The position numbers and the translations under genes are program-made. From DAHUYF01 sp963789275 (GTDB lineage: Bacteria > Pseudomonadota > Alphaproteobacteria > ATCC43930 > CGMCC-115725), in the NCBI GenBank assembly GCA_963789275.1, contig CAWBKF010000004.1, positions 744,001 to 808,000 on the forward strand: 64,000 bases of DNA. Reading direction: 5' to 3'. This document shows, in pieces, positions 1 to 10,273 of the stretch (the first letter of the stretch is position 1; each line of letters opens with the position of its first letter). Below the pieces are notes generated by a model. That model did not search any database. It saw only the letters and a list, made by a program, of their open reading frames with translations, and had not been told where the DNA came from.

Positions 1-467
1 TGAAGCTGCCATTGACCGGCGGGTGCCAGTGCGGCGCGGTGCGCTACGCGATCGCGGCTGAGCCGATGACGGTCTATGCCTGTCATTGCCGCGATTGCCA
101 GCGCCAGACCGGCTCCGCCTTTGCTCTCTCGATGGTGGTGCCACGCGCGGCAATCGGCATCACCCAGGGCACCGCGCGGGAGTGGCTCCGGCCGCCGGAG
201 CAGACCGCCAGCGGCACGCCCACCACCTGCCTGCTCTGCGGCACCTGCGGCGCCCGGCTTTATCACCTGCCGTCGCGCAGCCCCGATCTCGCGGTGGTGA
301 AGCCCGGCACCCTCGACGATACCACCTGGCTCCAGGCCGTCGGCCATATCTGGACCGACCATGCGCAGCCCTGGGTCGAGATCCCGGCGACGACGGTGAA
401 CTTTCCGCGTCAATCGCCGGACTTCGTAGCGCTCGCCGCTGCTTGGCAGGCGCAGCGCAACGCGTAG
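1..467 (+). CDS. GFA/CENP-V family zinc protein (5' end one base outside the window)
   Basis: This is a glutathione-dependent formaldehyde-activating enzyme (GFA) domain protein, a small zinc-binding fold with few proven substrates. The zinc cysteines are in the expected places: GGCQCG near the N-terminus, CHCRDC about 20 residues on, and CGTCGARLY at about residues 76-84. The first in-frame start codon inside the window is TTG at 12. The frame stays open to base 1, and the preceding codons read KLPLTGGCQCG. The window opens with 'tg', so the real start is probably an NTG codon whose first base lies just outside, giving about 155 aa. The stop codon (465-467) falls inside the first copy of a hairpin repeat, so the last residues (QRNA) are repeat-encoded. 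The enzymatic role is unknown. Confidence 0.85.
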   Translation, partial: KLPLTGGCQCGAVRYAIAAEPMTVYACHCRDCQRQTGSAFALSMVVPRAAIGITQGTAREWLRPPEQTASGTPTTCLLCGTCGARLYHLPSRSPDLAVVKPGTLDDTTWLQAVGHIWTDHAQPWVEIPATTVNFPRQSPDFVALAAAWQAQRNA

Positions 468-720
468 CGTTGTCGCAGCGCAACGCGTAGCGTTGTCGCC
501 GGCGGGCGCCAGCGGTTGCCCTTGCAACCGCGGAAGCCCGCACCGTCGGGCTAGCCCGCACGGTGCGGCTCCAGCGCAACGCGTAGCGTTGTCGCCGGCG
601 GGCGCCAGCGGTTGCGCTTGCAACCGCGAAAGCCCGCACCGTTCTGGCTAGCCCTCACGGTGCGCCTCTCGCGCTTGCTCACGCAAGCGCTGACGCCGCC
701 ACGGACGAATTCCGTAGAGG
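453..720. repeat. Mosaic of short palindromes, including two ~95-bp direct repeats
   Basis: A 23-base unit containing the perfect hairpin CAACGC-GTA-GCGTTG occurs at 453-475, 476-498 and 572-594. Units 2 and 3 each begin a longer direct repeat (about 476-570 and 572-665) holding two more hairpins: GCGGTTGC/GCAACCGC, and a CGCACCGT/ACGGTGCG stem around 'ggctagccc' that is decayed in copy 2. Two further perfect hairpins follow: GCGCTTGC-tcac-GCAAGCGC (671-690) and GAATTCC/GGAATTC (707-725). No gene lies here. The pattern resembles REP/BIME clusters. It overlaps the 3' end of the GFA gene and ends just before the convergent gene at 734. Confidence 0.75.
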
Positions 721-733
721 AATTCGCCTTGCC

Positions 734-1531
734 TTAATCGCTCACGGCGTCGTCGATATCGGCGATGAGCTCCGCCTGGGACATCCAGACGAGATGAAGC
801 TCGATCGGCTCGGCGAGGCCGCGTTGATGCACGCGCAGGCACCGCTCGACCCGCGGAAAGCCATAGCGCAGCATCGGCAGGTTCTTAAGCACCAGCGGCA
901 GCGCGACGAAGCCGAAATGAAAGTCGACCGCGTATCGCGCCAGGAACATGCTGCGCGCCAGCAGCGGCAGGTAGGAGGATAGGCCGCGATTGCGCCAGCG
1001 CGGATGCGTCCACAGCCGTCCCGTCATCGACACCGTGCCGGCGATCATGCGCGGCGTCTCAGACAGCATCTCGACGGGCTCGTCGGGATGCGGCACCGTC
1101 GGGTCGTTGTCGTACCACACCGCCAGGCTCTCGATCATGGGGTAGAGGCTGGTGACGCGGAACAGCTTGCCGGCGATGCAGGAGACGAGACGATCCTCAC
1201 CATCGACCACCCGCAGCCAGAAGGAGCGCGCCGCGCTCATATCGTTGCAGCGGGGATCAAAGGCCGGGTTGACGCCGCCGCGATAGTCCTCCATCAGCGG
1301 AGTCGCCGCGGCGAAGGCGGTGAAGTCGTGCTCCAGGCTGATGGCGAGACCGAGCTGCTCTATCTTGTCGACGATCCGGTCGATGAACCAGCGATACCGT
1401 TCGCGCGGCTCGAGCGTGACCGGCCAGGCGAAGCGCGGCGGCGCGGGCGGTGCGGACGGCCTCGCCGCGCCGCTGTCGTCGGCGCGCAACAGGCTGCGGG
1501 CGAAGCGGCGTTTTTTTGCAACTTGTGCCAT
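734..1531 (-). CDS. Uncharacterised protein with GNAT-like features
   Basis: A 265-aa soluble protein of unknown function. The N-terminus is basic and proline/alanine-rich, and the body starts around residue 35. Around residue 175 the motif WTHPRWRNRGLSSYLPLL resembles the acetyl-CoA-binding R-x-x-G/A turn of GNAT acetyltransferases, and the size suits an acyltransferase, but I cannot name a family. The start is ATG at 1531, preceded by a clear ribosome site (GAGGAGAGG) about 6 bases upstream; a TTG 15 bases further out is less likely. It is divergent from the XRE regulator gene, with about 200 bp between the starts. Confidence 0.6.
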   Translation of the reverse strand: MAQVAKKRRFARSLLRADDSGAARPSAPPAPPRFAWPVTLEPRERYRWFIDRIVDKIEQLGLAISLEHDFTAFAAATPLMEDYRGGVNPAFDPRCNDMSAARSFWLRVVDGEDRLVSCIAGKLFRVTSLYPMIESLAVWYDNDPTVPHPDEPVEMLSETPRMIAGTVSMTGRLWTHPRWRNRGLSSYLPLLARSMFLARYAVDFHFGFVALPLVLKNLPMLRYGFPRVERCLRVHQRGLAEPIELHLVWMSQAELIADIDDAVSD

Positions 1532-1731
1532 AATTCCTCTCCTCAACGGTTGGATGCATGTGCGCGTGCCGTCGTAACGGGGCGCACACCTAACTATCCG
1601 TTGGTGCGAGAGAAGTACGCGAGGTTCGAGTGTGTGGAGAGGATTAGCGTCGTATTGGCCGTAATAGATTCACGACAATGCTCTAAAAACGTGTAATGTC
1701 GGTTGGGGTCGTCCATAGCCCGGGGGTCGGA

Positions 1732-2215
1732 ATGAAAACAACCATGGCGAAGAACAAGCAGGACGGGCGCGACGCGGCGCCGGCGTACGGCGAAGCTCGA
1801 TGGTCCGCATCCCATCGACGTGCATGTCGGTGCGCGCATCCGACATCGCCGCGCCATTCTCGGCCTCAATCAGACCGAGCTCGCGCTCAAGGTCGGCGTG
1901 ACCTTCCAGTCCATCCAGAAATACGAGCGCGGCACCAACCGGGTCAGCGCCAGCCGGCTGCAGGAAATCGCCGAGGTCCTCGGCGTCTCCGTCAGTCATT
2001 TTTTCGAAGGGCTGGTGCCGGCGGGCCCGGGAGCGGCCACGCCCGCCGCGCCGGCGGAAGAGCTGACATCGCAGGAGATCCGCGATCTCAACGCCGCCTT
2101 CGCCTTGATCAAGGACAAGACGGTGCGTCAGGCGGTGCTGCACCTGCTGAAGCGCGTCGCGGGTCTGGCGCCGCTCGACGGGTCCGGCATAAGCTTGCCG
2201 CTCTTGCAGCTCTGA
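1732..2215 (+). CDS. XRE-family transcriptional regulator (one apparent frameshift near 1790)
   Basis: A helix-turn-helix regulator of the Cro/C1 type, common in alphaproteobacteria. The HTH (about residues 30-85) reads RIRHRRAILGLNQTELA, then VTFQSIQKYERGTNRVSAS, then LQEIAEVLGV, followed by a less conserved tail. The usual N-terminus (PHPIDVHVGARI) is present, but that frame has no ATG: its first start is GTG at 1820, inside the conserved region. The frame starting at ATG 1732 or 1744 (MAKNKQDGRDAAPAYG) runs into the conserved part if one base near 1785-1795 is removed, giving about 160 aa. I infer a single extra base. Targets are unknown. Confidence 0.75.
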
Positions 2216-2234
2216 CCTGCGCAGCCGCCCCCGG

Positions 2235-3062
2235 ATGCTGCTGAACGTCCGTTCCCAGACGCAACCCCGATGCCCCAATCTGATGGGCCTTGCCGCCTTC
2301 GAGAGGGCGGCGGGATTCCTCGGCACGGCGCAGGAGCATCTGCGCAACGCCGCGCGTTGCAGCGCCACCGGGAGCTGCGTCTCGCCGCGCCTCTGCTGCG
2401 CCGCCGGCGCAGCGGCGGTGCCGTTGCTGCCGGTGGTGGTGAGCCTGCCGGCGCGCCCGCCCGCTGCCGCACCGCGGCCCGGCGCGGCGGCAGAGGTGGT
2501 GCCGCTGCGGCCGCCGGGCACCGCCGCGCCGGCGGACGGCGCCGGCAACCGGGTCGAGCGGCGCGCCCTCTCGCTCGACCGGGTCGGCGTCGGCCATCGC
2601 CGGCTGCCGATGCTGTTCGATTACTGGCGCGAGCTGTGGGCGCTGTCGCGCGGTGCGATCGCCGATTTCGATCCGGTGCGGCTGATGCAGATGGACGCGC
2701 TGGGCTGGGTGCATCTCATCGATGTCGGCGGCGACGATCCCGCCAAATTCTCCATCTCGATCCGCGGCTGGCGCGTGCCCAATGCCGGGCTGGCGCACAG
2801 CCGCGAGGGCATGCATATCGGCGATCATCCCGTCCGCCTGCTGGTCGACGGCCTCGTCGCCGATTACGGCGCGGTGCGCCGGAGCGGGACGCCGCTCTAT
2901 CACGGCATCGAATCGCGGCTCGGCGGCCACCGCTATGCCTATCGCCGGCTGATCCTCCCGTTATCCACGGACGGGATGAGCATCGACCGCTTGCTGGTGG
3001 CGACGGATTTCGCGCCTCAGGAATTGGCGGTCGGCCGGCGCGAGGCGGCGCAGAGCCCCTGA
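2235..3062 (+). CDS. PAS-domain protein, PAS_5 type
   Basis: The C-terminal 165 residues fit the PAS_5 family of alphaproteobacteria: FDYWRELWALSRGAIADFDP at the start, a middle segment giving WVHLIDVGGDD, and the late YHGIESRLGGHRYAYRRLIL strand that usually precedes the last beta strand. Such proteins are thought to be single-domain sensors; ligand and partner are unknown. The first ~110 residues are low-complexity Pro/Ala/Arg and probably not native. Family members are usually 170-220 aa, so the true start may be an internal GTG near 2490. It is convergent with cydB, with 16 bases between the stops. Confidence 0.65.
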   Translation: MLLNVRSQTQPRCPNLMGLAAFERAAGFLGTAQEHLRNAARCSATGSCVSPRLCCAAGAAAVPLLPVVVSLPARPPAAAPRPGAAAEVVPLRPPGTAAPADGAGNRVERRALSLDRVGVGHRRLPMLFDYWRELWALSRGAIADFDPVRLMQMDALGWVHLIDVGGDDPAKFSISIRGWRVPNAGLAHSREGMHIGDHPVRLLVDGLVADYGAVRRSGTPLYHGIESRLGGHRYAYRRLILPLSTDGMSIDRLLVATDFAPQELAVGRREAAQSP

Positions 3063-3078
3063 TCGGCCCATCTCCCGC

Positions 3079-4074
3079 TCAGTGCTCGCCATAGCCGCTC
3101 TCCGGCGTTGCTTTGCCGCGGAAGATCCAATGCGCGTAGCCGGTATAGGCCAGGATGACCGGCAGGATGAGGAGCACGCCGACGCCGGTGAATTGCAGCG
3201 TCGGCGTTGAGGCCGCGGCCTGCCACAGGGTGACGCGCCACGGCACGGCGTAGGGAAAGACGCTCACCCCCAATCCCGACAATCCCAGCAGGAACAGCAA
3301 GATCGAGGCCAGGAACGGCACCGCCTCGCGCGGGCCGGGAACCGCGCGCCAGATGACCAGCGCGGTCGCGGCGGTGACCAGCGGCACCGGCCAGAGGAAA
3401 AGAATATTCGGCAGGCTGAACCAGCGCTCGCGGATCGGCGCGAAGGCAAGCGGCGTCCACAGGCTGACGAGCAGCAGGAAGAGCAGGGTCGCGAGCAACG
3501 CCGGACGCGCCGCGCGCCGGCCGAACGCGCCGGTGCCGCCCGCCGTCTTGAAAATGAGCCAGGTCGCGCCGAGCAGCGCGTAGCCGGCGACGACGCCGAG
3601 CCCGCAGACCACGGCGAAGGCGCTGAAGAAGCCCAGCGTGTCCGCCGGCGCCGCCGCGCCGCCGATGAAGCCGCCGAGCACCACGCCCTGGCAGAACCCG
3701 GCGAGCGCCGAGCCGCCGGCAAACGCCCAGTCCCACAGCGCGCGGAAGCGTCCGGCGCGAAAGCGGAATTCAAAGGCGATGCCGCGGAAGATGAGCGCGA
3801 AGAGCATCAGCATCAGCGGCACATAGAAAGCCGGCAGCAGCGTGGCGTAGGCGACGGGAAACGCGGCGATGAGCAAGGTCCCGCCCAGCACCAGCCAGGT
3901 CTCGTTGCCGTCCCAGATCGGCGCCACCGAATTCATCATCGCGTCGCGGTCGGCATCGCCGGGCGCGAAGGGAAAGAGGATGCCGATGCCGAGATCGAAC
4001 CCGTCCATCACGACATAGAGCGCAATGCCGAAGGCGAGCAGCAGCGCGAAGAGCAAAGGCAGGTCGAGGCTCAT
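3079..4074 (-). CDS. cydB: Cytochrome bd-type quinol oxidase, subunit II
   Basis: CydB is the second membrane subunit of the bd oxidase, which oxidises quinol and reduces O2 to water without pumping protons. The protein is 331 aa with about eight hydrophobic segments. The N-terminus (MSLDLPLLFALLLAFGIALY, then VVMDGFDLGIGIL) is the CydB signature, and APIWDGNETWLV follows. The start ATG (4074-4072) overlaps the natural stop of cydA in an ATGA arrangement, so the two are translationally coupled. In the raw sequence the frame is open through cydA into cydB; I attribute that to a frameshift in the cydA tail. Confidence 0.93.
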   Translation of the reverse strand: MSLDLPLLFALLLAFGIALYVVMDGFDLGIGILFPFAPGDADRDAMMNSVAPIWDGNETWLVLGGTLLIAAFPVAYATLLPAFYVPLMLMLFALIFRGIAFEFRFRAGRFRALWDWAFAGGSALAGFCQGVVLGGFIGGAAAPADTLGFFSAFAVVCGLGVVAGYALLGATWLIFKTAGGTGAFGRRAARPALLATLLFLLLVSLWTPLAFAPIRERWFSLPNILFLWPVPLVTAATALVIWRAVPGPREAVPFLASILLFLLGLSGLGVSVFPYAVPWRVTLWQAAASTPTLQFTGVGVLLILPVILAYTGYAHWIFRGKATPESGYGEH

Positions 4075-5496
4075 GGGAACTTGTCCCAGGGGCCGCCGCC
4101 CCAGGGTCCCGCGGTGGTTGGCTTGGCCGCGGGCGTCTGCGCCACGAGCGGAATCGAGGCCGGGTCGCGTATGCTCGGGCCGCGGCGCCGGCTGGCCGGG
4201 TCCGCGCAGCACCAGCCGCATGGCGTAGAAGAAGAAAGCGGCGAGCAGCACGAGATAGACGATGACGAAGAGGATGAGCGAGCTCGACACCGCCGCCGCC
4301 GCCACGGGCGCCGCCGCGTCCGCGGTCCGCAGCAGGCCATAGACGAGATAGGGCTGCCGGCCGGTCTCGGTCACCGTCCAGCCGGCGAGGATGGCGATGA
4401 AGGAGAGCGGGCTCGAGCAGGCGGCGATGACGGCAAACCAGCGCGCGTCATAGAGCCGGCCGCGCAGTCGCAGGTAAAGCCCGAGCAGCGCCTCCGCCAG
4501 CAGCACCAGGCCGATCCCGACCATCACGCGGAACGCGAAGAACGGCAGCGGCACGTAAGGCCGGTCGGAGGGCGGCACCGATTTCAGGCCCTGGACCTCG
4601 CCATCCCAGGAATGGGTCAGGATCAGGCTGCCGAGATCCGGGATGTCGACGGCATAGTCGTTGCGCTCGGCCGCCATGTCCGGCCAGGCGAACAGCGTCA
4701 GCGGCACGCGCCGCGCCGTGTCCCAGCGCGCCTCGATGGCGGCGAGCTTGATCGGCTGATGGTGCAGCGTGTTGAGCCCGTGCTGGTCGCCGAGCACGAT
4801 CTGCAGCGGCGTCAGCACCAGCGCGAGCCACAGGCCGAGCGAGAACCCGGCGCGGGCGAAGTCGCGATGGCGGTCCTGCCAGAGATAAAAGCCGCAAACG
4901 CCGATGACGACGAAGCTGCCGGTGATATAGGCCGCCGTCACCATGTGCAGGAAGCGATAGGGCAGCGACGGCGTGAACACCGCCTGCCACCAGGAGGTGA
5001 CGTAGAACTTGCCGTCGCCGCCGATGGCGAAGCCCGCCGGCGTCTGCATCCAGCTGTTGGCGGCCAGGATCCAGAAGGCGCTGAACATGGCGCCCAGCGC
5101 CACCATGCAGCAGGCGAAAAAATGGAATTTGCGCCCGACGCGGTTCATGCCGAACAGCATGACGCCGATGAACCCGGCCTCGAGGAAGAACGCCGTCAGC
5201 ACCTCATAGGTGAAGTACGGGCCGATGACATTGGCGGTCTTCTCGGCAAAGCCGCTCCAATTGGTGCCGATCTCATAGGACAGCACCACGCCGGTCACCA
5301 CCCCCATGGCGAAGCCCAGCGCGAAGAGATGGATCCAGAAGCGCAGCAGCTCGCGATAGACCGGCTTGCCGGTGGCGAGCCAGAGCGCGTTGACGAGGAC
5401 GATGAAGCCGGAAATGCCGATGGTATAGGCCGGCCACAGGATGTGATAGCCGATCGTCCAGGCGAATTGCAGGCGCGACAGCAGCACGGTGTCCAT
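4071..5496 (-). CDS. cydA: Cytochrome bd-type quinol oxidase, subunit I (frameshift in C-terminal tail near 4182)
   Basis: CydA carries the quinol site and the hemes. The N-terminus holds the axial histidine (GYHILWP, His18). The second heme histidine is in RFLHMVTAAYITGS and the heme methionine in FRVMVGIG. The quinol-side motif reads TETGRQPYLVYG. The Q-loop is short, as in the CIO (cyanide-insensitive) subgroup. After residue ~430 the raw frame becomes Arg/Gly-rich and runs into cydB. Removing one base in the GC-rich run near 4178-4190 restores GPSIRDPASIPLVAQTPAAK and an ending ...GGGPWDKFP, whose TGA overlaps the cydB ATG, giving 474 aa. A small CydX-like subunit was not found. Confidence 0.9.
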
Positions 5497-5635
5497 GCGC
5501 GAAAACCCCCGGCCTATCCCGCTGCTCCCAGGAAACCACCGCGACAGCCGCTGCGGCGCCGCGCGATTTGTCGCGGACGGCGTCTATCTTAGTCCGTGTT
5601 TCTCGCACGGGCACGTGCAACCGGCGAGCGCGGCG

Positions 5636-5812
5636 TCAGCGCTGATCGGCCGGCGGTGGTGGCGGCGGCGGCGTGACGACGACCGTCCGGTCGGCGGGTT
5701 TCTTCTGGTCGGCGGCGACGTAACCGGCGCCCGCTCCGGCGCCGGCGGCCGCCACGATGCAACCGCCCAGCAGCAGGGCGGCGAGTACGACGAGCAACAG
5801 GATCCGGGCCAA
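5636..5812 (-). CDS. Tiny predicted lipoprotein with proline-rich tail
   Basis: A 58-aa peptide starting at TTG 5812, two codons after an in-frame stop. It has a short basic start, a hydrophobic stretch (ILLLVVLAALLLGGC) ending in a lipobox with Cys18, an Ala/Gly segment, and a tail of seven prolines (TPPPPPPPADQR). That layout fits an outer-membrane or periplasm-anchored lipoprotein. No function can be given. The TTG start and lack of a clear ribosome site keep confidence moderate. It lies between divergent cydA and the two small lipoprotein genes at 5958 and 6100. Confidence 0.5.
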   Translation of the reverse strand: MARILLLVVLAALLLGGCIVAAAGAGAGAGYVAADQKKPADRTVVVTPPPPPPPADQR

Positions 5813-5957
5813 CGCGCGTCACGGCGACGCAACGTCCTGGCGGCAGGCGCGGCAATTTCACGGATAAAACAGGGCGTCGGCGGCGCCGGTTCCGGTCGTG
5901 GGCTCTTTTTGCCCGAGGCGCTGTTGACGAGAGAGGAGACAGTCATGGAGGTGCGAC

Positions 5958-6086
5958 GTGAGGAAGGTAAGAGCGATGCTATTCCTGGCCCTGGCCGGTC
6001 TCGGCCTGGGGGTGAGCCTCTCGGCCTGCATCGTCGAAGACGACGGCGGCCACGGCGGCTGGCACGACCATCGCGACTGGCGATGA
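5958..6086 (+). CDS. Tiny predicted lipoprotein, His/Asp-rich tail
   Basis: A 42-aa peptide: basic start, hydrophobic core (MLFLALAGLGLGVS), lipobox LSAC with Cys24, then a short acidic and histidine-rich tail (IVEDDGGHGGWHDHRDWR). The start is GTG 5958; an ATG at 5976 in the same frame would cut the basic N-region. The next lipoprotein gene starts 13 bases after its stop, and both mature ends begin with Cys, two hydrophobic residues and acids, so they look like a tandem pair. The His/Asp tail could bind metal, which is a guess. Confidence 0.5.
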   Translation: MRKVRAMLFLALAGLGLGVSLSACIVEDDGGHGGWHDHRDWR

Positions 6087-6099
6087 CGGGGAGGCGGAG

Positions 6100-6210
6100 A
6101 TGAGGTTTGCGCGCGTCACCCTGCTGCTGGCGCTGGTCATGCTCGGCGCCGCCGGCTGCGTCGTCGAGGAGCATCACGATGGTGGCGTGACGGTGCGGCC
6201 GCTGCACTGA
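6100..6210 (+). CDS. Tiny predicted lipoprotein, second of a tandem pair
   Basis: A 36-aa peptide: MRFARVTLLLALVMLGAAGC, where LGAAGC is a good lipobox (Cys20), then a 16-residue tail VVEEHHDGGVTVRPLH. It starts 13 bases after the stop of the 5958 gene, with a GGGGAGGCGG ribosome-site-like run just upstream of the ATG. A hairpin with a T-run follows 18 bases after the stop, supporting a short two-gene transcript. No function is known. Confidence 0.55.
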   Translation: MRFARVTLLLALVMLGAAGCVVEEHHDGGVTVRPLH

Positions 6211-6227
6211 GCGCGGTGCACGGGACA

Positions 6228-6258
6228 CAAAGGGCCCGCCCGCCGGCGGCGCCCTTTT
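6228..6258 (+). terminator. Rho-independent-type terminator after the lipoprotein pair
   Basis: AAAGGGC pairs with GCCCTTT around a GC-rich interior (ccgcccgccggcg) and is followed by TTCT. It lies 18 bases after the stop at 6210 and 44 bases before the dioxygenase start. Confidence 0.6.
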
Positions 6259-6301
6259 CTCGTGTCTTGTGCTATCCTCGCGCCGGGGAAGGAGACGGGC
6301 C

Positions 6302-7174
6302 ATGGAGCTGATCCCGCTGGCGCAGGGCTTTGCCGCCGAGCTCGGTGGCGTCAACCTCATCGATGTCGCCGCGAGCGACGCCGCTTATCGCGCGGTGCGT
6401 GCCGCCTTCGAGACGCATTCGGTGCTGGTGTTCCGCGGCCAGAGCATCAGCGACGACGTCCAGGCGGCCTACTCGCGCGCCTTTGGCCCGCTCGAGCTGG
6501 TCAAGCTCGGTTCGGTCGGCCATGGCACCTTCTACAGCCGGCTCAACAATCTCGGCCCCGACGGCAAACTGGTGCCGGAGAATGACCGCCAGATCTGGCG
6601 CGCGCGCGCCAACCAGCTCTGGCACACCGACAGCTCCTTCAAGCAGACGCCCGCGCTCGCCTCGGTGCTGTCGGCGCGCACCTTGCCGAGCGATGGCGGC
6701 GAGACCGAGTTCACCTCGACCAGGCTCGCCTGGGAGCGGCTCCCTGACGCGCGTCAGGCGCGGCTCGAGAGCGCGATCGTCACTCATTCCTACGCCAATT
6801 CGCGCGACCAGATCCATCCGGAGCTGATGACCCCGGCCGAGCGCGCGGCGCTGCCGCCGGTGCGCTGGCGGATGACCTGGCGGAACCCGGTGAATGGCCG
6901 GCGTGCGCTCTATATCGCATCGCACGCCTATGCGGTGGACGGCATGGGCGACAATGAGGCGAAGGCGCTGCTCGCCGAGCTCATCGCCGAGGCGACGCGG
7001 CCGGAGGTGACGTATCTCCATCGCTGGCGCCAAGGCGATGTCGTGATGTGGGACAACCGCGCCACCATGCATCGCGGCCGGCCCTGGCCGCTGAACGAGC
7101 CGCGCGTGATGGTGCGGACCACAATCCAGGCGCGCGACGAGGATGGACTTAAGGAGATGCGGCCGGCGGCGTGA
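6302..7174 (+). CDS. TauD/TfdA-family Fe(II)/2-oxoglutarate dioxygenase
   Basis: A 290-aa cytosolic dioxygenase that would couple decarboxylation of 2-oxoglutarate to hydroxylation of an organic substrate; relatives act on taurine, 2,4-D and other acids. The iron ligands are visible: His108 and Asp110 in QLWHTDSSF, and the distal His in NRATMHRGRPW near residue 255, followed by the 2-oxoglutarate-binding Arg in PRVMVRTTI. The early VFRGQ segment is also typical. The start is ATG 6302, preceded by GGGGAAGGAG; an upstream in-frame codon adds only an arginine-rich stub. It stands alone, convergent with acs, so the substrate cannot be inferred from neighbours. Confidence 0.88.
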   Translation: MELIPLAQGFAAELGGVNLIDVAASDAAYRAVRAAFETHSVLVFRGQSISDDVQAAYSRAFGPLELVKLGSVGHGTFYSRLNNLGPDGKLVPENDRQIWRARANQLWHTDSSFKQTPALASVLSARTLPSDGGETEFTSTRLAWERLPDARQARLESAIVTHSYANSRDQIHPELMTPAERAALPPVRWRMTWRNPVNGRRALYIASHAYAVDGMGDNEAKALLAELIAEATRPEVTYLHRWRQGDVVMWDNRATMHRGRPWPLNEPRVMVRTTIQARDEDGLKEMRPAA

Positions 7175-7193
7175 GGCCGCCGGCGCCGCGCCG

Positions 7194-9134
<1,941 letters not shown>

Positions 9135-9204
9135 GACGGCTTCGCTCCCGATTGGCGGCGGTTCGTCCCGCCCGGCCTGCTTGTCGCTGATGAACAAATC
9201 TAGG

Positions 9205-9526
9205 GCGGCGGGGCCGGCCGATACAAGGAGAGCGGAACGCCTTAAAGTACGGACCCTATTTGTTCTTTACATGCATTGGTATGACAATAAGGCTCATTTG
9301 CGCAACTCACTATTTCTGAGTAAAGATTGTCGCTGAATACTATCCGTTGCCGGGTGACCCGGATGGCATTCGCCGCCGATCCGCGCTGCGGCGGCGGGCG
9401 CGATGCCGTGCGGGCGGTCTCCTCCACTGCCGGCTGCCCCCAAGACACGGGACCCGGCCGCTGGGGGGCTGCGCCGGGTCCCTCTCTCCACGCCGCGGGG
9501 GGATGCGGCGTCGATTGCCGTCGGTG
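9205..9526. other. Gene-free spacer between acs and the LuxR-type gene
   Basis: About 320 bases without a convincing gene. The stretch 9240-9345 is clearly more AT-rich than its surroundings and probably holds the acs promoter on the minus strand. The remainder holds the hairpin annotated at 9449-9482. No tRNA-like or conserved small RNA structure was recognised. Confidence 0.5.
9449..9482 (-). terminator. Strong hairpin downstream of the LuxR-type gene
   Basis: GGGACCCGGC (9449-9458) pairs perfectly with GCCGGGTCCC (9473-9482) around a 14-base loop. It lies 45 bases beyond the stop of the minus-strand regulator at 9527. There is no clean T-run on the minus strand, so it may be a terminator or an mRNA-stabilising hairpin. 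Confidence 0.45.
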
Positions 9527-10273
9527 CTATTTGGCGATCACACCATTGCCGGCATGTCCGCCGTTGAATACCGATGGCGAAAATGGTCCGTGGCCGGTGG
9601 CGAGGAGCGCCGCCTGTGTCCGGTTGGAGACATGCAGTCGCTTGATGATCTGCTTCACATGCGCCTTGACCGTGCTCTCCGACATGGAGAGCGCGTCGGC
9701 GATGAGCTTGTTCGACTTGCCCTGCGAGATCAGCCCAAGCACGTCGCGCTGGCGGCGCGTCAGCTCCGACCACGGCTCGATCGGGCGGTCCTCGCCGTCC
9801 CAGCCGGTACGCCGCGGCGGCGCCGCATCGAGCAGCGAGGACGGCACATAGACGCCGCCCGCAAGCACCAGGTCGAGCGCGCCGATCAGCACTTTGAGGC
9901 TGAGGCTCGTCGGCAGGAAGCCGCGCGCACCGGCGGCGAGCATCTGCCGCGCGCGGTGCGGGTTGCCGTTCTCGGCCACGACGACGACCGGCGCCCCCGG
10001 CAGGGTGTCGCGCAGCATCTCGAGCTGGGCGAGGTCGACATGTTCCGCGGTCGCGGCGCCGATGACGATGAGGTCGACGCTCTCGCCGAGGCTGACACTT
10101 CGCAGCAGCTCGTCGGCGGTGCTGAACTCGGCCACCCGCCAATGCGGGTTGTGCTGGGCCAGCGCCAGGCGCAAGCATTCTCGGCGCAGCCGGCTGTGAT
10201 CGACGATGGCGAGGGCGCAGGCGGTCGCCATGGCGACGATGCCGTTGCCGTTCGATGCTCCCGGGAAGTTCAC
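9527..10273 (-). CDS. LuxR-type regulator with a degenerate receiver domain
   Basis: A 248-aa NarL/LuxR-like protein. The C-terminal HTH is complete (WSELTRRQRDVLGLI, then SKLIADAL-type recognition helix SESTVKAHVKQII, then LHVSNRTQAALLA). The N-terminal half folds like a receiver, but the phosphorylation residues are gone: the acidic pair is IVDHSRL, the phospho-Asp strand reads DLIVIGAATAE, and the conserved Lys is Thr (GARGFLPTSLS). It should therefore act without phosphotransfer. I prefer the GTG start at 10273, which has AGGAG 7 bases upstream; ATG 10231 lacks a ribosome site. No kinase gene is adjacent. Confidence 0.82.
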   Translation of the reverse strand: MNFPGASNGNGIVAMATACALAIVDHSRLRRECLRLALAQHNPHWRVAEFSTADELLRSVSLGESVDLIVIGAATAEHVDLAQLEMLRDTLPGAPVVVVAENGNPHRARQMLAAGARGFLPTSLSLKVLIGALDLVLAGGVYVPSSLLDAAPPRRTGWDGEDRPIEPWSELTRRQRDVLGLISQGKSNKLIADALSMSESTVKAHVKQIIKRLHVSNRTQAALLATGHGPFSPSVFNGGHAGNGVIAK

